Shown in pieces: positions 43,215-51,511 of a DNA stretch of 64,000 bases. The notes below the pieces were generated by a model. That model was not told the origin of the DNA. It saw nothing but the letters and a program-made list of their open reading frames with translations, and searched no databases. Position 1 is the first letter of the stretch, and every line of letters begins with the position of its first letter. A program made the translations under genes and the position numbers. This DNA is from Clostridia bacterium. GTDB taxonomy: Bacteria; Bacillota; Clostridia; Lachnospirales; Lachnospiraceae. The stretch is from contig CAJTDE010000013.1 in the NCBI GenBank assembly GCA_910574835.1, forward strand, positions 51,469-115,468, given 5' to 3'.

Positions 43215-46200
43215 TTAGTTCTCAATATTTGCTTGCCCGCGCTGTTTCTTTTGATGTCTTCTGTACATCTCTTCTCCGGTTACTCCAAGCACTGCGATGA
43301 GCAGCAGCCACCACCAGGACATCTGTCCCATCTCTGCAACCGGTCCGACAAGAGGAATCGGGAAGTCTTCCATGTTGACTTCGCTTGCCATCTCTTCCGG
43401 TCCGGCAAGTGGTGTTACTTCATCTTCTAAAGTTGTAAGACCTTCCGCCCCATTCTCTTGCGCATCGCCAGCGTCAGCTACCGTAGGCCCGGCAAGTGGT
43501 ACTGCGGCTGTGGGAATATTCACTACCGGAGCTGCTACAGGTACGGGAGCGCCAGCATCTGCGGCTCCGCCGCCTGCTCCACCTGCTCCGCCACCGGTTG
43601 TTCCACCTGTTCCGCCGCCAGTGGTTCCTCCGCCGGTTGTTCCACCGCCAGTGGTTCCTCCACCAGTCGTACCGCCTGGGGTTGTGCCTGGCGTAGCATA
43701 GTCAAACGGGAAACTAATATTTTTTAATGTTTCTACTGCTGCCTTTAAGCGCCCTACCTTTTCATCCTTCAATTTTTCATTTGCTATCGCATAATTTTTT
43801 TTCGTATCTTTTAGATTCTTATAATAGTCGGTTTCAGCTGTTTTCGCAGATACATCTAATAATGAAGCAACCGCTCCAGCAATACCCAGATAAGCCTTAT
43901 CTACATTTACCTTTACCTGATTGGCAGTCTTCCAGCTCTCTGTAACTTTTTTATTTTCCTGCTCTGCTTCTCCAAGGACATTTGCTAATTCCTTTCCGTC
44001 GCTAAGGTATCCATCAACTACTGCTTTTACCGCATCATTTTCATCTCTGCCAGATACACTGCTGCCCAGTTCCTCTTTTGCTTTTCCTAAAGCAGTCTCA
44101 AGCCCATTTATAATATCTCGGTAATTTTCTACATCTTTTTGATAATCCTCATCACTTAAGCCCCTATCTACATCACCTTTATCTGTAAATTTAGCTTCGT
44201 TACCAACTGCCATACTAGACATAGTATTATTATATGTTTCACCTTCTGGTAGATCTTTATACTCTATTGCACCCAGACTGATTCCAATAACAATACCATC
44301 TTTTATAATGGGTTTCCACTCCGGACGCACAACACCCAAAGGGCCATAGCATGTGTATTTTGGTTCCTTTCCATATTCTGTAATCACCTCAACTTTGCTG
44401 TTTCCGATCATTCCAGCAACATTTTCAAAGTAATATTTTTCTGTTTTTATGGCATCATCTATAATATAACCGCCGCCCTCTGTAACATGAACACGATCAC
44501 CCTCTACCTCAACCCCATTTAACTCATATGTGGGTACTCCATTATTTACTTGAATTTTTAATGAGTCACCTTTTTCTGATTCATAGATGGGATTTTTTCT
44601 AACAACATCTACCCCTGTACTCCCTTTTGTATGTGTGTAGTCAAAGTACTCTTCTTGTATACGAACAAAATTGCCTTCCTCATCATATATTTTATAAGAA
44701 ACTTTAACATAATTGCTCGTATAGTTATCCTTGTCTGCATCAGAGTACCATTCAACTATCTCTATATCTTCTGTTGATTTTACAATGTTGTCTTTCAAAA
44801 GAAGATATTTAATACGCGCTTCTGCACTGGAATTTAAACTCTCAATATAAGCCGTCCACTTTTTAACTTTTTCCTTCGGGTCTTTTTCTTCTTCCCATTT
44901 CTTATATGCCTCTTCTGCATTTGCAGAAAATCCGTTACCATCTTTGTCAGCTACTGAATTAAAAATTTCCTCATAAACCTCATTCTTTGCACTGTCTAAT
45001 TCATCCTGCGCCTTTTCTACACCATTAATAGCCGTTATAATCTTATTTACTTCCCCACAGGCATCCAAACACTCTTTTTCATATTCTGCTGCCTTCTCAA
45101 AGGCATCCATTGCATTATCAAGTGCATCTTTTGCGTTACCTTCGTTCAGTTCCAAATTTTCAATCCCAGTTGCAAGGTCTTTTAAAGCATCAGCATGATC
45201 TTTGAGTGCTGCCTGATAATCTTTAATATAGCTTTCTACCAATGCAAATACCGTCGTAGCTTCATCACCACTCCCCAGTTTCACATCTTTAAACTCCATA
45301 ATACTGGCTATATAATTTTCCATTTCAAACTTATTCAGTTTTCCAAGATCCGGTATCTGATTAACAAGTTCAATAAGTTCTTCCGTATCCTCATTGTTTT
45401 TAAGTTCTGTTACTATTTGATCTTTAAGTGTTTCCGCCTTATCAAGTACATTCTGCAAACCTGTCTGCGTACTTTCTGCTGCTTGTACGGCATCAGTTAA
45501 TTCGCCTACTCCTTCTGCATCTTGTTTGATATCATTCGCCTTACCTGCTGCGTTTTCTTGAGCTGCTTCTATTCTGTCAATCTGATCTGTTACGGTATTT
45601 ATTGCATCTGATACTTCCTGAGAGTTAAAATCTTTTTCTGCCTGCTCCACTTTACCAAATAATCCATCTTCTGCTGTTGCATCATCTATTGTATCCTTTA
45701 CTTGGCTTTCTGCTTCTTGTGCTGATGATGCATTATCATACTCTTTTTTTGATGCATCTTCTGCCACATCTGCCGTATTTTCTACTTCCTTCACATTTTC
45801 TTCCGTTAAACCATCTACGGATTCTATTACTCCATTGGAGCTATCATTAACCGTATCAACCTTATCCTGTACAATTCCTGTTTCATCTTTTTGCGATTCT
45901 TCCACCGCTGTATTTAACTCATTCAGTTCTTCTACATCTTTACTAATTTCACCAAGAGCGTTCTGCGCATTATTCAATGCATCACCAATATTATCCGGCA
46001 CGTCAGCATCCTTTACTGCTTCTTGTGCATCATTAACTTCTGTCTGAGCACTGCTAAGATTATCTGTCACTGCCTGATTATCTGACGCCGCCTGCTCTGT
46101 CTGCTCCTGATTTTCGGAATTCGAAGTATTAGATTCCACAACCAGATCTAGTTCCGGCTCCATCTCATTGTCCGCCAAAACCGTCAAGGTCGGGGATGTA

Positions 46201-46274
46201 GCTGTCACAAGCGCCATAATACCAATCCCAATAGAACTTACAACTTTTTTGTTTACCAAATTTTTTCTCATCAT
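43215..46274 (-). CDS. Large coiled-coil cell-surface protein with Thr/Gly repeat stalk and C-terminal membrane anchor
   Basis: A 1019-residue exported protein. A signal peptide covers residues 1-35 (ending LTVLADNE). Residues 40-460 and 720-870 are Asp/Glu/Asn-rich helices, probably coiled coil. A beta-rich domain with tyrosines lies between. The C-terminal stalk has five TTGGG-type units, a Gly/Ala tract, then three proline motifs (VPLAGP, TPLAGP, IPLVGP). The end is a membrane helix (SWWWLLLIAVLGVTG) with a basic tail. No LPxTG is present; the repeated PLAGP motifs may serve a non-canonical sortase. Probably an adhesin. A BTAD-type regulator gene lies upstream. Confidence 0.8.
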   Translation of the reverse strand: MMRKNLVNKKVVSSIGIGIMALVTATSPTLTVLADNEMEPELDLVVESNTSNSENQEQTEQAASDNQAVTDNLSSAQTEVNDAQEAVKDADVPDNIGDALNNAQNALGEISKDVEELNELNTAVEESQKDETGIVQDKVDTVNDSSNGVIESVDGLTEENVKEVENTADVAEDASKKEYDNASSAQEAESQVKDTIDDATAEDGLFGKVEQAEKDFNSQEVSDAINTVTDQIDRIEAAQENAAGKANDIKQDAEGVGELTDAVQAAESTQTGLQNVLDKAETLKDQIVTELKNNEDTEELIELVNQIPDLGKLNKFEMENYIASIMEFKDVKLGSGDEATTVFALVESYIKDYQAALKDHADALKDLATGIENLELNEGNAKDALDNAMDAFEKAAEYEKECLDACGEVNKIITAINGVEKAQDELDSAKNEVYEEIFNSVADKDGNGFSANAEEAYKKWEEEKDPKEKVKKWTAYIESLNSSAEARIKYLLLKDNIVKSTEDIEIVEWYSDADKDNYTSNYVKVSYKIYDEEGNFVRIQEEYFDYTHTKGSTGVDVVRKNPIYESEKGDSLKIQVNNGVPTYELNGVEVEGDRVHVTEGGGYIIDDAIKTEKYYFENVAGMIGNSKVEVITEYGKEPKYTCYGPLGVVRPEWKPIIKDGIVIGISLGAIEYKDLPEGETYNNTMSSMAVGNEAKFTDKGDVDRGLSDEDYQKDVENYRDIINGLETALGKAKEELGSSVSGRDENDAVKAVVDGYLSDGKELANVLGEAEQENKKVTESWKTANQVKVNVDKAYLGIAGAVASLLDVSAKTAETDYYKNLKDTKKNYAIANEKLKDEKVGRLKAAVETLKNISFPFDYATPGTTPGGTTGGGTTGGGTTGGGTTGGGTGGTTGGGAGGAGGGAADAGAPVPVAAPVVNIPTAAVPLAGPTVADAGDAQENGAEGLTTLEDEVTPLAGPEEMASEVNMEDFPIPLVGPVAEMGQMSWWWLLLIAVLGVTGEEMYRRHQKKQRGQANIEN
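43590..43680 (-). repeat. 15-bp tandem repeat coding for Thr-Gly-Gly units
   Basis: About five near-identical 15-bp units encode TTGGG in the stalk of the surface protein. Such tracts can change copy number by slippage and so vary stalk length. Confidence 0.75.
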
Positions 46275-46317
46275 TACCTTTCCTCCAAATAATTAATTTT
46301 CTTCCATTGCTATTCTG

Positions 46318-46494
46318 TCAAAGAGATACTGCAGGACATCTTCTGTAAATTTTTTGGCTGCGACTCCTATCAGATAAGTCCTGTATGCTGACAAAAATCT
46401 TCTTTTGTTCATCGCATACTACAATCACCCCATTTGCCGGATACTGTACGCGGACAATTCGCCTTTTTTCTTCTTGTTCCTTCTCCACCGTCAT
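46318..46494 (-). CDS. Small 58-residue basic protein upstream of the surface protein
   Basis: An ATG at 46494 with AAGGAAAGG ribosome site opens a 58-codon frame that ends 44 bases before the surface-protein start. The protein begins MTVEKEQEEKRRIVRVQYP, continues GVIVVCDEQKKIFVSI and ends with a basic YRRCPAVSL. It has one cysteine in each half and no membrane segment. No family is known to me. A TATAAT box on this strand at 46541-46546 could serve both it and the surface-protein gene. Its position suggests a co-transcribed accessory or regulatory factor. Confidence 0.55.
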   Translation of the reverse strand: MTVEKEQEEKRRIVRVQYPANGVIVVCDEQKKIFVSIQDLSDRSRSQKIYRRCPAVSL

Positions 46495-46631
46495 TGTTTC
46501 CTTTCCTTCATTTGCATTGATATCTCTATTACGTTATCTATTATATCAATCATGGTATCCTGCAAACTGCCTCATTCGATCCGATTTAAAATAAAATTTA
46601 AAAATTTCTAATAAAAATATTAAAAAATAAC

Positions 46632-46659
46632 AAAAAAAGACTCCGCTGTTTACGAAGCC
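46632..46659 (-). terminator. Terminator of the BTAD-type regulator gene
   Basis: A 7-bp stem on the minus strand (GGCTTCG / CGGAGTC with two G-U pairs) is followed by T6. It separates the regulator from the small gene and the surface protein. Confidence 0.65.
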
Positions 46660-46709
46660 TTTCAAATCCTTTTTACAATCTATCTCACCATTTATTTTTC
46701 TATACCTGA

Positions 46710-47963
46710 TCAAACTCCTGCAGATGCGCGGTCTAACTCCTGAGTCATATCTGCATAATACCACAGCTCGCCCTTTCCTGCCCTTTGCGAATAAACTCCC
46801 TCAATTCTCCGGAAAATCATTCCGCAAAATTCCATCCTCGTCTTAACCATCATCAAAATAAAATGTCTGTTTCCATACCTGGTAAATGCATCCCCGATTC
46901 GAAGAGAATCCCCAATCACACCCTTCAAAAGCTGCATCTGCTCCTGAAGATCCATTGGCCTTTGGGTGTTTTTCTTTTGGCTTAAGGTAAGAAACATCAA
47001 TACCGCCGGAAAATCATTCCGTTCCTTTGCCCGTACCACGATGCGGCAATAATCTACAAAACTGGGATAGGTGCAGTAATAAGCCCCTTGCACATCCTTT
47101 TCCGTAAATATAGCCTTTTGGATATCCTCTCTTTTTCCGCGAAAGACCTTATCCATATTTCTCCAGCTGTCCGCATCATTTACATCCCTTTGATGATTCT
47201 CATCCATGAGTTCCAAAGACTCAAAGCACTCCTGCATCTCATCAGTAGGTGCGGAACCCATCTCCCTGGCATAAAGCTCCACCGTATCATGGTAGATCTC
47301 CAGCGCTTCATCATAGCGATACATTTCCAGATTGCAGCGCATCAGCTTAAGCTGCCAGTTCTCAAAAGGATAGATCGAAGCTGCTCTTGCATAAAGCTGC
47401 AATCGATTTTTATAATCCCAGTTCTTTTGAAGCTGATTTTCCAACTCTTGAGTTGCCCAAATATATAGCTTCTTATAATACTTACTTTTTTGAAAAAACC
47501 ACATATCCGACAAATTAGCCGGAATCAGTTCTCCGCGGTAAAGCTCATTAGCTTTCCATAAAAGCGAGGTTCTTTTTGCCCCTTTCTCATCCTTGGCCTG
47601 CCTCAAAGTCTCTTCAAACTCCTGCGTATCCAGCTCCAGGGAAATACTGTCGTTAAAATAACACATTCCCTCCCGAACTTCCACATACTCTTTCTTCGGC
47701 AGTCCTACTGCTGTCAATTGTCCTTTCAAACGATAAATAAGATTATTCAGATTCATATTACGATTTGCCATATCGGCCTTTTCATTCCATCCGTAAAGAT
47801 TATCCATAATCTCACTTTTAGAAATACCGCCCGGCAGAGACAGCAAAAGCATCTGAAACAGCCGAATTGACTTAGAACTTCCGATTTTTTTTAATACTAC
47901 CGCATCCTCGCCATAATGCATGGCGAAGCCCCCCAACATCTGTATTCGCAAAACCTTTCCCAA
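46710..47963 (-). CDS. BTAD-type (SARP-like) regulator with degenerate GGDEF-like C-terminus
   Basis: A protein of about 417 residues. The N-terminal winged helix (LRIQMLGGFAMHYGE, SKSIRLFQMLLLS, MNLNNLIYRLKGQL) and the bacterial transcriptional-activation TPR domain (about 130-270, with NLSDMWFFQKSKYYKKLY, YPFENWQLKLMRCNLEM, YDEALEIYHDTVELY) are those of SARP/BTAD activators. The last 120 residues resemble a GGDEF fold whose motif is reduced: SLRIGDAFTRYGNRHFILMM. I place the start at TTG 47963 after AGGGGGAAGGG, since the ATG at 47993 has no ribosome site. It probably controls the surface-protein locus next to it. Confidence 0.78.
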   Translation of the reverse strand: MGKVLRIQMLGGFAMHYGEDAVVLKKIGSSKSIRLFQMLLLSLPGGISKSEIMDNLYGWNEKADMANRNMNLNNLIYRLKGQLTAVGLPKKEYVEVREGMCYFNDSISLELDTQEFEETLRQAKDEKGAKRTSLLWKANELYRGELIPANLSDMWFFQKSKYYKKLYIWATQELENQLQKNWDYKNRLQLYARAASIYPFENWQLKLMRCNLEMYRYDEALEIYHDTVELYAREMGSAPTDEMQECFESLELMDENHQRDVNDADSWRNMDKVFRGKREDIQKAIFTEKDVQGAYYCTYPSFVDYCRIVVRAKERNDFPAVLMFLTLSQKKNTQRPMDLQEQMQLLKGVIGDSLRIGDAFTRYGNRHFILMMVKTRMEFCGMIFRRIEGVYSQRAGKGELWYYADMTQELDRASAGV

Positions 47964-48071
47964 TATAATACCCTTCCCCCTCTGACAAGACATCTGTTAG
48001 TTTTCTTATTTTTTCCATCCCTCCTATAATTTAAATTCTATCATAATTATTCAAAAAAGCAATGCCAAGTG

Positions 48072-48098
48072 TTGACATTTTAACGATAAAGGTATAAT
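48072..48098 (+). promoter_or_regulatory. Promoter of the hemolysin III gene
   Basis: TTGACA (48072-48077) and TATAAT (48093-48098) are both perfect but only 15 bases apart, in an AT-rich stretch upstream of 48171. Confidence 0.6.
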
Positions 48099-48170
48099 AT
48101 ATTAACATCTACACATAGTATTAAAAACTACATGTCAAAATATAGCTATAACAAAAAAGGAGACGTCCAT

Positions 48171-48839
48171 ATGAAATTTGAACTTCAAATCAAAGATCCC
48201 GGCAGCGCTATCACACATTTTATCGGTATGCTTATGGCAGCATTTGCCGCCACCCCCTTACTAATCCGGGCCGCCAGACAGCCAGATATCATACACCTAA
48301 TATCCCTGGCCATCTTTATCGGAAGCATGATACTGCTCTACGCAGCAAGCACCACCTACCACACCTTAAACCTATCTGAGCGCTCCAACCGCATCCTCCG
48401 AAAAATAGACCACATGATGATTTTCGTCCTTATCGCAGGTTCCTACACTCCCGTATGCCTCATCGTCTTGGGCGGAAAAACAGGCTACGGCCTATGCGCC
48501 CTCGTATGGGGCATTGCCCTGGCCGGAATCCTCATCAAAGCCCTTTGGATCACCTGCCCCAAGTGGTTTTCCTCTATATTATATATAGCTATGGGCTGGG
48601 TCTGCGTCCTGGCCTTCACCCAGATCCTCAACTCCCTCTCCTCAGCCGCTTTTGGCTGGCTGCTGGCAGGAGGAATCATCTACACCATAGGCGGAATCAT
48701 CTACGCCCTAAAACTACCGATCTTCAACTCAAAACACAAAAATTTCGGCTCCCACGAGATCTTCCACCTCTTCGTCATGGGCGGAAGCATCTGCCACTTT
48801 ATCATGATGTACGTATTCGTAGCCCCCATGCCAATCTAA
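48171..48839 (+). CDS. Hemolysin III family membrane protein (PAQR/YqfA type)
   Basis: A 222-residue protein with seven membrane helices. Family hallmarks are the metal-binding SAITHFIGMLMA, ASTTYHTLNLS and the conserved histidines of GSHEIFHLFVMGGSICHF. The bacterial role of the family is uncertain; the hemolysin name comes from one Bacillus cereus protein. Start chosen at ATG 48171 after AAAGGAG. Codon use is unusually C-ending (ATC, CTC, ACC) compared with the genes around it, as also in the small GIY-YIG gene that follows. Confidence 0.9.
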   Translation: MKFELQIKDPGSAITHFIGMLMAAFAATPLLIRAARQPDIIHLISLAIFIGSMILLYAASTTYHTLNLSERSNRILRKIDHMMIFVLIAGSYTPVCLIVLGGKTGYGLCALVWGIALAGILIKALWITCPKWFSSILYIAMGWVCVLAFTQILNSLSSAAFGWLLAGGIIYTIGGIIYALKLPIFNSKHKNFGSHEIFHLFVMGGSICHFIMMYVFVAPMPI

Positions 48840-48892
48840 CGCAAGGTTCATAAAAATCAAATAAAACGCACAAATCAACCACAACAACATCC

Positions 48893-48933
48893 AAAGGCTT
48901 GTTTTCAATCCCCCATATTGAAAACAAGCCTTT
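48893..48933 (+). terminator. 17-bp hairpin after hemolysin III gene
   Basis: Perfect 17-bp arms (48893-48909, 48917-48933) with a 7-base loop, ending in T3. It can act as terminator on either strand. Confidence 0.75.
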
Positions 48934-49055
48934 CTCCATCATTTTACATCCCTACCATTTTCTCCATCCCCAGTTGCCAACCCCCACAACATCCCCTATA
49001 ATAAAAGAACGACATACCTTCAATCATACATACACATACACACCCCCAAAACCAG

Positions 49056-49266
49056 GTGCGGCCGTGCAGGAAGCCGGCACACTTTTCCAATATCAAGTGT
49101 CCGGCTGTTCACGCACACGCTGTCTGATATGGGCGAATATTGTCCTAGCCTCCAAAAAGCTTCCCAATATCTTCACAGGACAATATCCGCACAGAGCAGA
49201 CAGCGTGTACGTGAACCGTCCGAACACAGATATGGAAAAGTGTGCCGGCTTCCTGCACGGCCGCAC
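49056..49266. repeat. 211-bp long inverted repeat (single giant hairpin)
   Basis: The outer arms are perfectly complementary over 34 bases (49056-49089 and 49233-49266), and pairing continues inward with small bulges to about position 49147 and its partner near 49172, leaving a loop of about 25 bases. No gene lies inside. It is bounded by plain sequence and sits between two genes. A non-autonomous palindromic mobile element or a structured RNA are both possible. Confidence 0.75.
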
Positions 49267-49292
49267 CGTCCCCCCCACACAAAGGATCCTTT

Positions 49293-49550
49293 ATGCAAGC
49301 CTACACCTACATCCTAAAATGCTCCGACAACACCCTCTACACCGGCTGGACCACAGATCTAAAAAAGCGCCTAACCACCCACAACCAAGGCAAAGGCGCC
49401 AAATACACCCGCTCCCGCCTCCCGGTCACCTTAGTCTATTACGAAGTATTCAACACCAAAAAAGAAGCTATGTCCCGGGAATCCGCCATCAAAAAATTAA
49501 GCCGCCCCCAAAAGGAACGGCTTATTCACTCAAACCCTATATCTACCTAA
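49293..49550 (+). CDS. GIY-YIG nuclease-domain protein (UPF0213/YhbQ-like)
   Basis: An 85-residue protein consisting of a single GIY-YIG domain: [18 protein letters not shown] carries the YIL...YTG motif, [12 protein letters not shown] the conserved arginine, and a final [16 protein letters not shown] the glutamate helix. Small proteins of this type (YhbQ/YazA) are DNA nucleases with unclear roles. Start chosen at ATG 49293 after AAAGGA; longer frames read into the giant hairpin. C-ending codon use as in hemolysin III. Confidence 0.92.
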   Translation: MQAYTYILKCSDNTLYTGWTTDLKKRLTTHNQGKGAKYTRSRLPVTLVYYEVFNTKKEAMSRESAIKKLSRPQKERLIHSNPIST

Positions 49551-49570
49551 AGCTCCTCTGCCCTTCACAC

Positions 49571-50434
49571 TTACTGCAGCAGCGTCATAGGATCTACACT
49601 CTCTCCATCCTTACGCACTTCAAAATACACATTGCATCCTTCTTGGGCATAATACTTCGTAGGCTCGCTCACATACCCGATTGTCTCTCCTGCCTTACGG
49701 TAATCTCCTTCCTTTACCGTAAGCTCCTTAAGCTGACCATAGATCAACTCATACCCATTACCAATATCCATCGTAACCGTTGTTCCCGTCTCATCCAGCG
49801 TCTCAATGGCCGTAACCTTTCCCTGAGCCGCACACATCACGGACGCATCCCGGCTTCCCTGTATAATTACCGCAGGATTATATTTATACTGATTTAAGGT
49901 AGAAAAATAAATTGTTTTATCCATACTGTAGTCCAAAATCACATTTCCTGCAATGGGCCAGAAAAGCTTGTCCGTTTCCGCAGAAAATGAAAGAGTCGGC
50001 TCCTCTGCCATTGCATCCGAGACAGCCTCTTCCATCTCATCAATCACAATATTTTCCGCAATCTCCGTTCCTTCTGACTGAAAATCACTTTCCAGCTCCG
50101 CTCCGTCAATCACCGGAGATTCTTGACTTTTTTCTTTATCCTCTGTCTCCATCTGCCGTTTTGCCGAGGCAGAAGCCGCCTCCTGCCGCTGCTCAGCCAG
50201 TTTTTCCTCTTCTTCCTCCTGTACCTTTCGTGCTTCCTCCTGTTTCGCCCGCTCCTCTGCCCGTTTTTGCTCTGCCTCCGCTACCTGCCGCTCCAACTCC
50301 GCCTGCTTCTGCTCACTCTTTCCTACCGTATACATACCAATCATAGCGACTACGGCAAGAAGGCATAGACTGAATGCAACCGTGACGGCTCTTCCTCCCA
50401 TAAATGTACTCTTTCTCTTTCTTTTTACTGTCAT
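49571..50434 (-). CDS. spoIIQ: SpoIIQ-like membrane-anchored degenerate M23 protein
   Basis: A protein of about 287 residues. A membrane helix (residues 11-35) follows the basic N-terminus, then a Glu/Arg coiled coil (QKQAELERQVAEAEQK onward) and a C-terminal LytM/M23 domain. The zinc ligands are lost: the usual YxHL and HLHFEV signatures read LIYGQL and NVYFEV. SpoIIQ proteins with degenerate LytM domains form the forespore half of the SpoIIQ-SpoIIIAH channel. Its gene follows spoIID directly, as in other clostridia. Start chosen at ATG 50434 after GAGGTG. Confidence 0.82.
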   Translation of the reverse strand: MTVKRKRKSTFMGGRAVTVAFSLCLLAVVAMIGMYTVGKSEQKQAELERQVAEAEQKRAEERAKQEEARKVQEEEEEKLAEQRQEAASASAKRQMETEDKEKSQESPVIDGAELESDFQSEGTEIAENIVIDEMEEAVSDAMAEEPTLSFSAETDKLFWPIAGNVILDYSMDKTIYFSTLNQYKYNPAVIIQGSRDASVMCAAQGKVTAIETLDETGTTVTMDIGNGYELIYGQLKELTVKEGDYRKAGETIGYVSEPTKYYAQEGCNVYFEVRKDGESVDPMTLLQ

Positions 50435-50500
50435 AAGCTTCACCTCTATACTAGATTTCACACCTTGCTTTGTGCTGCTAATCATAGCATAGCCACTTTA

Positions 50501-51385
50501 TCAGAAGCTTATACATTCCACATTTTTATAAAAATAGTTTAATATTTCCAGGTAGGTCTGTTCCTTCCAAGCAAGCTGATTTGCCTGATACATACTCAAA
50601 CCCAGGCCGTGTCCAAGCCCTTTTGTAACAACACGAATCCCTTCTTCCGTCTTATCCAGTGTAAAGTTGCTGGAATTTAGACAAAAGCGGCTGCGAAATT
50701 CCTCGCCGGCCAAGAGTTCATCTTCCATGCGAAGCTCCGTCACATAACCTGCATCATCCTTCGCTGTAATTTCCGGAAGCTCCTCAAGCTCCAAAAGCTG
50801 AATATGCAGATAATCAGCCGATTCTATATCCTCAGGACAATCTACAGACTCCAGATAGGCATACCCCTCCCCCAAAAGCCTGCCGTCCCGGGTTCTTCCC
50901 GCACTTACCGCATGATATGGCAGCTCAATGATCTGCCCTTCAATTGTCAGTATTTGTCCTGCTGTAGCTTCCACGGCCTCCCAAAGCTTTCTGTCATATT
51001 CCTCCCACTGTTCATATCCCCACAGCTCTTTCAGCTCTTCCGGGGAAGAGTAATGAAAGCCCATCTCTTTTAAATCCTTCTCCTGAATGGCTCCGGCCGC
51101 CTCTGCAGGAGTCTCGGCGCCATAAAATTCCATGCCCTTTTTCAGCAGATTTGTTCTTATAATTACTGCCTGCGCTTTTAATGCCTCTTCCTGATAAGTG
51201 ATCTGCATCTGTCCCGGCAGAATCCCTGCTATATAATCTTCGATTCCCGGCCCTGTCTTAGTTTCCTCCTGTCCTTTCATATTTCCTGTGCGGAATACGA
51301 CCGCAACGTAAGGGAGCAGTATCAAAATGATAAAAATAGATATCCCTGTTTTTATTTTTTCTCTCATTTTACATTTTATGAACAA
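50501..51385 (-). CDS. spoIID: Stage II sporulation protein D, lytic transglycosylase
   Basis: A 294-residue protein with an N-terminal membrane helix (about residues 12-30). The SpoIID domain shows EDYIAGILPGQM, YQEEALKAQAVIIRTNLL, the segment ITYHAVSAGRTRDG-like (ELPYHAVSAGRTRDGRLLG) and the ending GLGHGLGLSMYQANQLAW. SpoIID degrades septal peptidoglycan during engulfment, together with SpoIIM and SpoIIP. Catalytic glutamate is expected near LPGQMQITYQEEALKA. It lies 66 bases upstream of the spoIIQ-like gene on the same strand. Confidence 0.94.
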   Translation of the reverse strand: MFIKCKMREKIKTGISIFIILILLPYVAVVFRTGNMKGQEETKTGPGIEDYIAGILPGQMQITYQEEALKAQAVIIRTNLLKKGMEFYGAETPAEAAGAIQEKDLKEMGFHYSSPEELKELWGYEQWEEYDRKLWEAVEATAGQILTIEGQIIELPYHAVSAGRTRDGRLLGEGYAYLESVDCPEDIESADYLHIQLLELEELPEITAKDDAGYVTELRMEDELLAGEEFRSRFCLNSSNFTLDKTEEGIRVVTKGLGHGLGLSMYQANQLAWKEQTYLEILNYFYKNVECISF

Positions 51386-51405
51386 GCCGGAAAATTAGAC
51401 ATAAA

Positions 51406-51460
51406 AAGACTGTGCAATTCCCAGAGTATCAGTACTCTGCTCTTAAAATTACACAGTCTT
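51406..51460 (-). terminator. Terminator of glycogen phosphorylase gene
   Basis: Outer stem AAGACTGTG/CACAGTCTT with an inner hairpin (CAGAGTA-TCAG-TACTCTG) and a T-run on the minus strand. Confidence 0.8.
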
Positions 51461-51511
51461 ATTTATTCCCTCAGGAATCAGCTTATTCTTTGTATGCCTG
51501 CAATGCAGATC

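Noticed and set aside
43590..43680. Short regular repeats that could suggest a CRISPR array
   Set aside because: The 15-bp period is in frame inside the surface-protein gene and encodes Thr-Gly units; there are no spacers.
49242..49292. Longer N-terminus for the GIY-YIG protein
   Set aside because: It would be translated from the giant hairpin, is Pro/Ser/Ala-rich, and the ATG at 49293 has its own AAAGGA.
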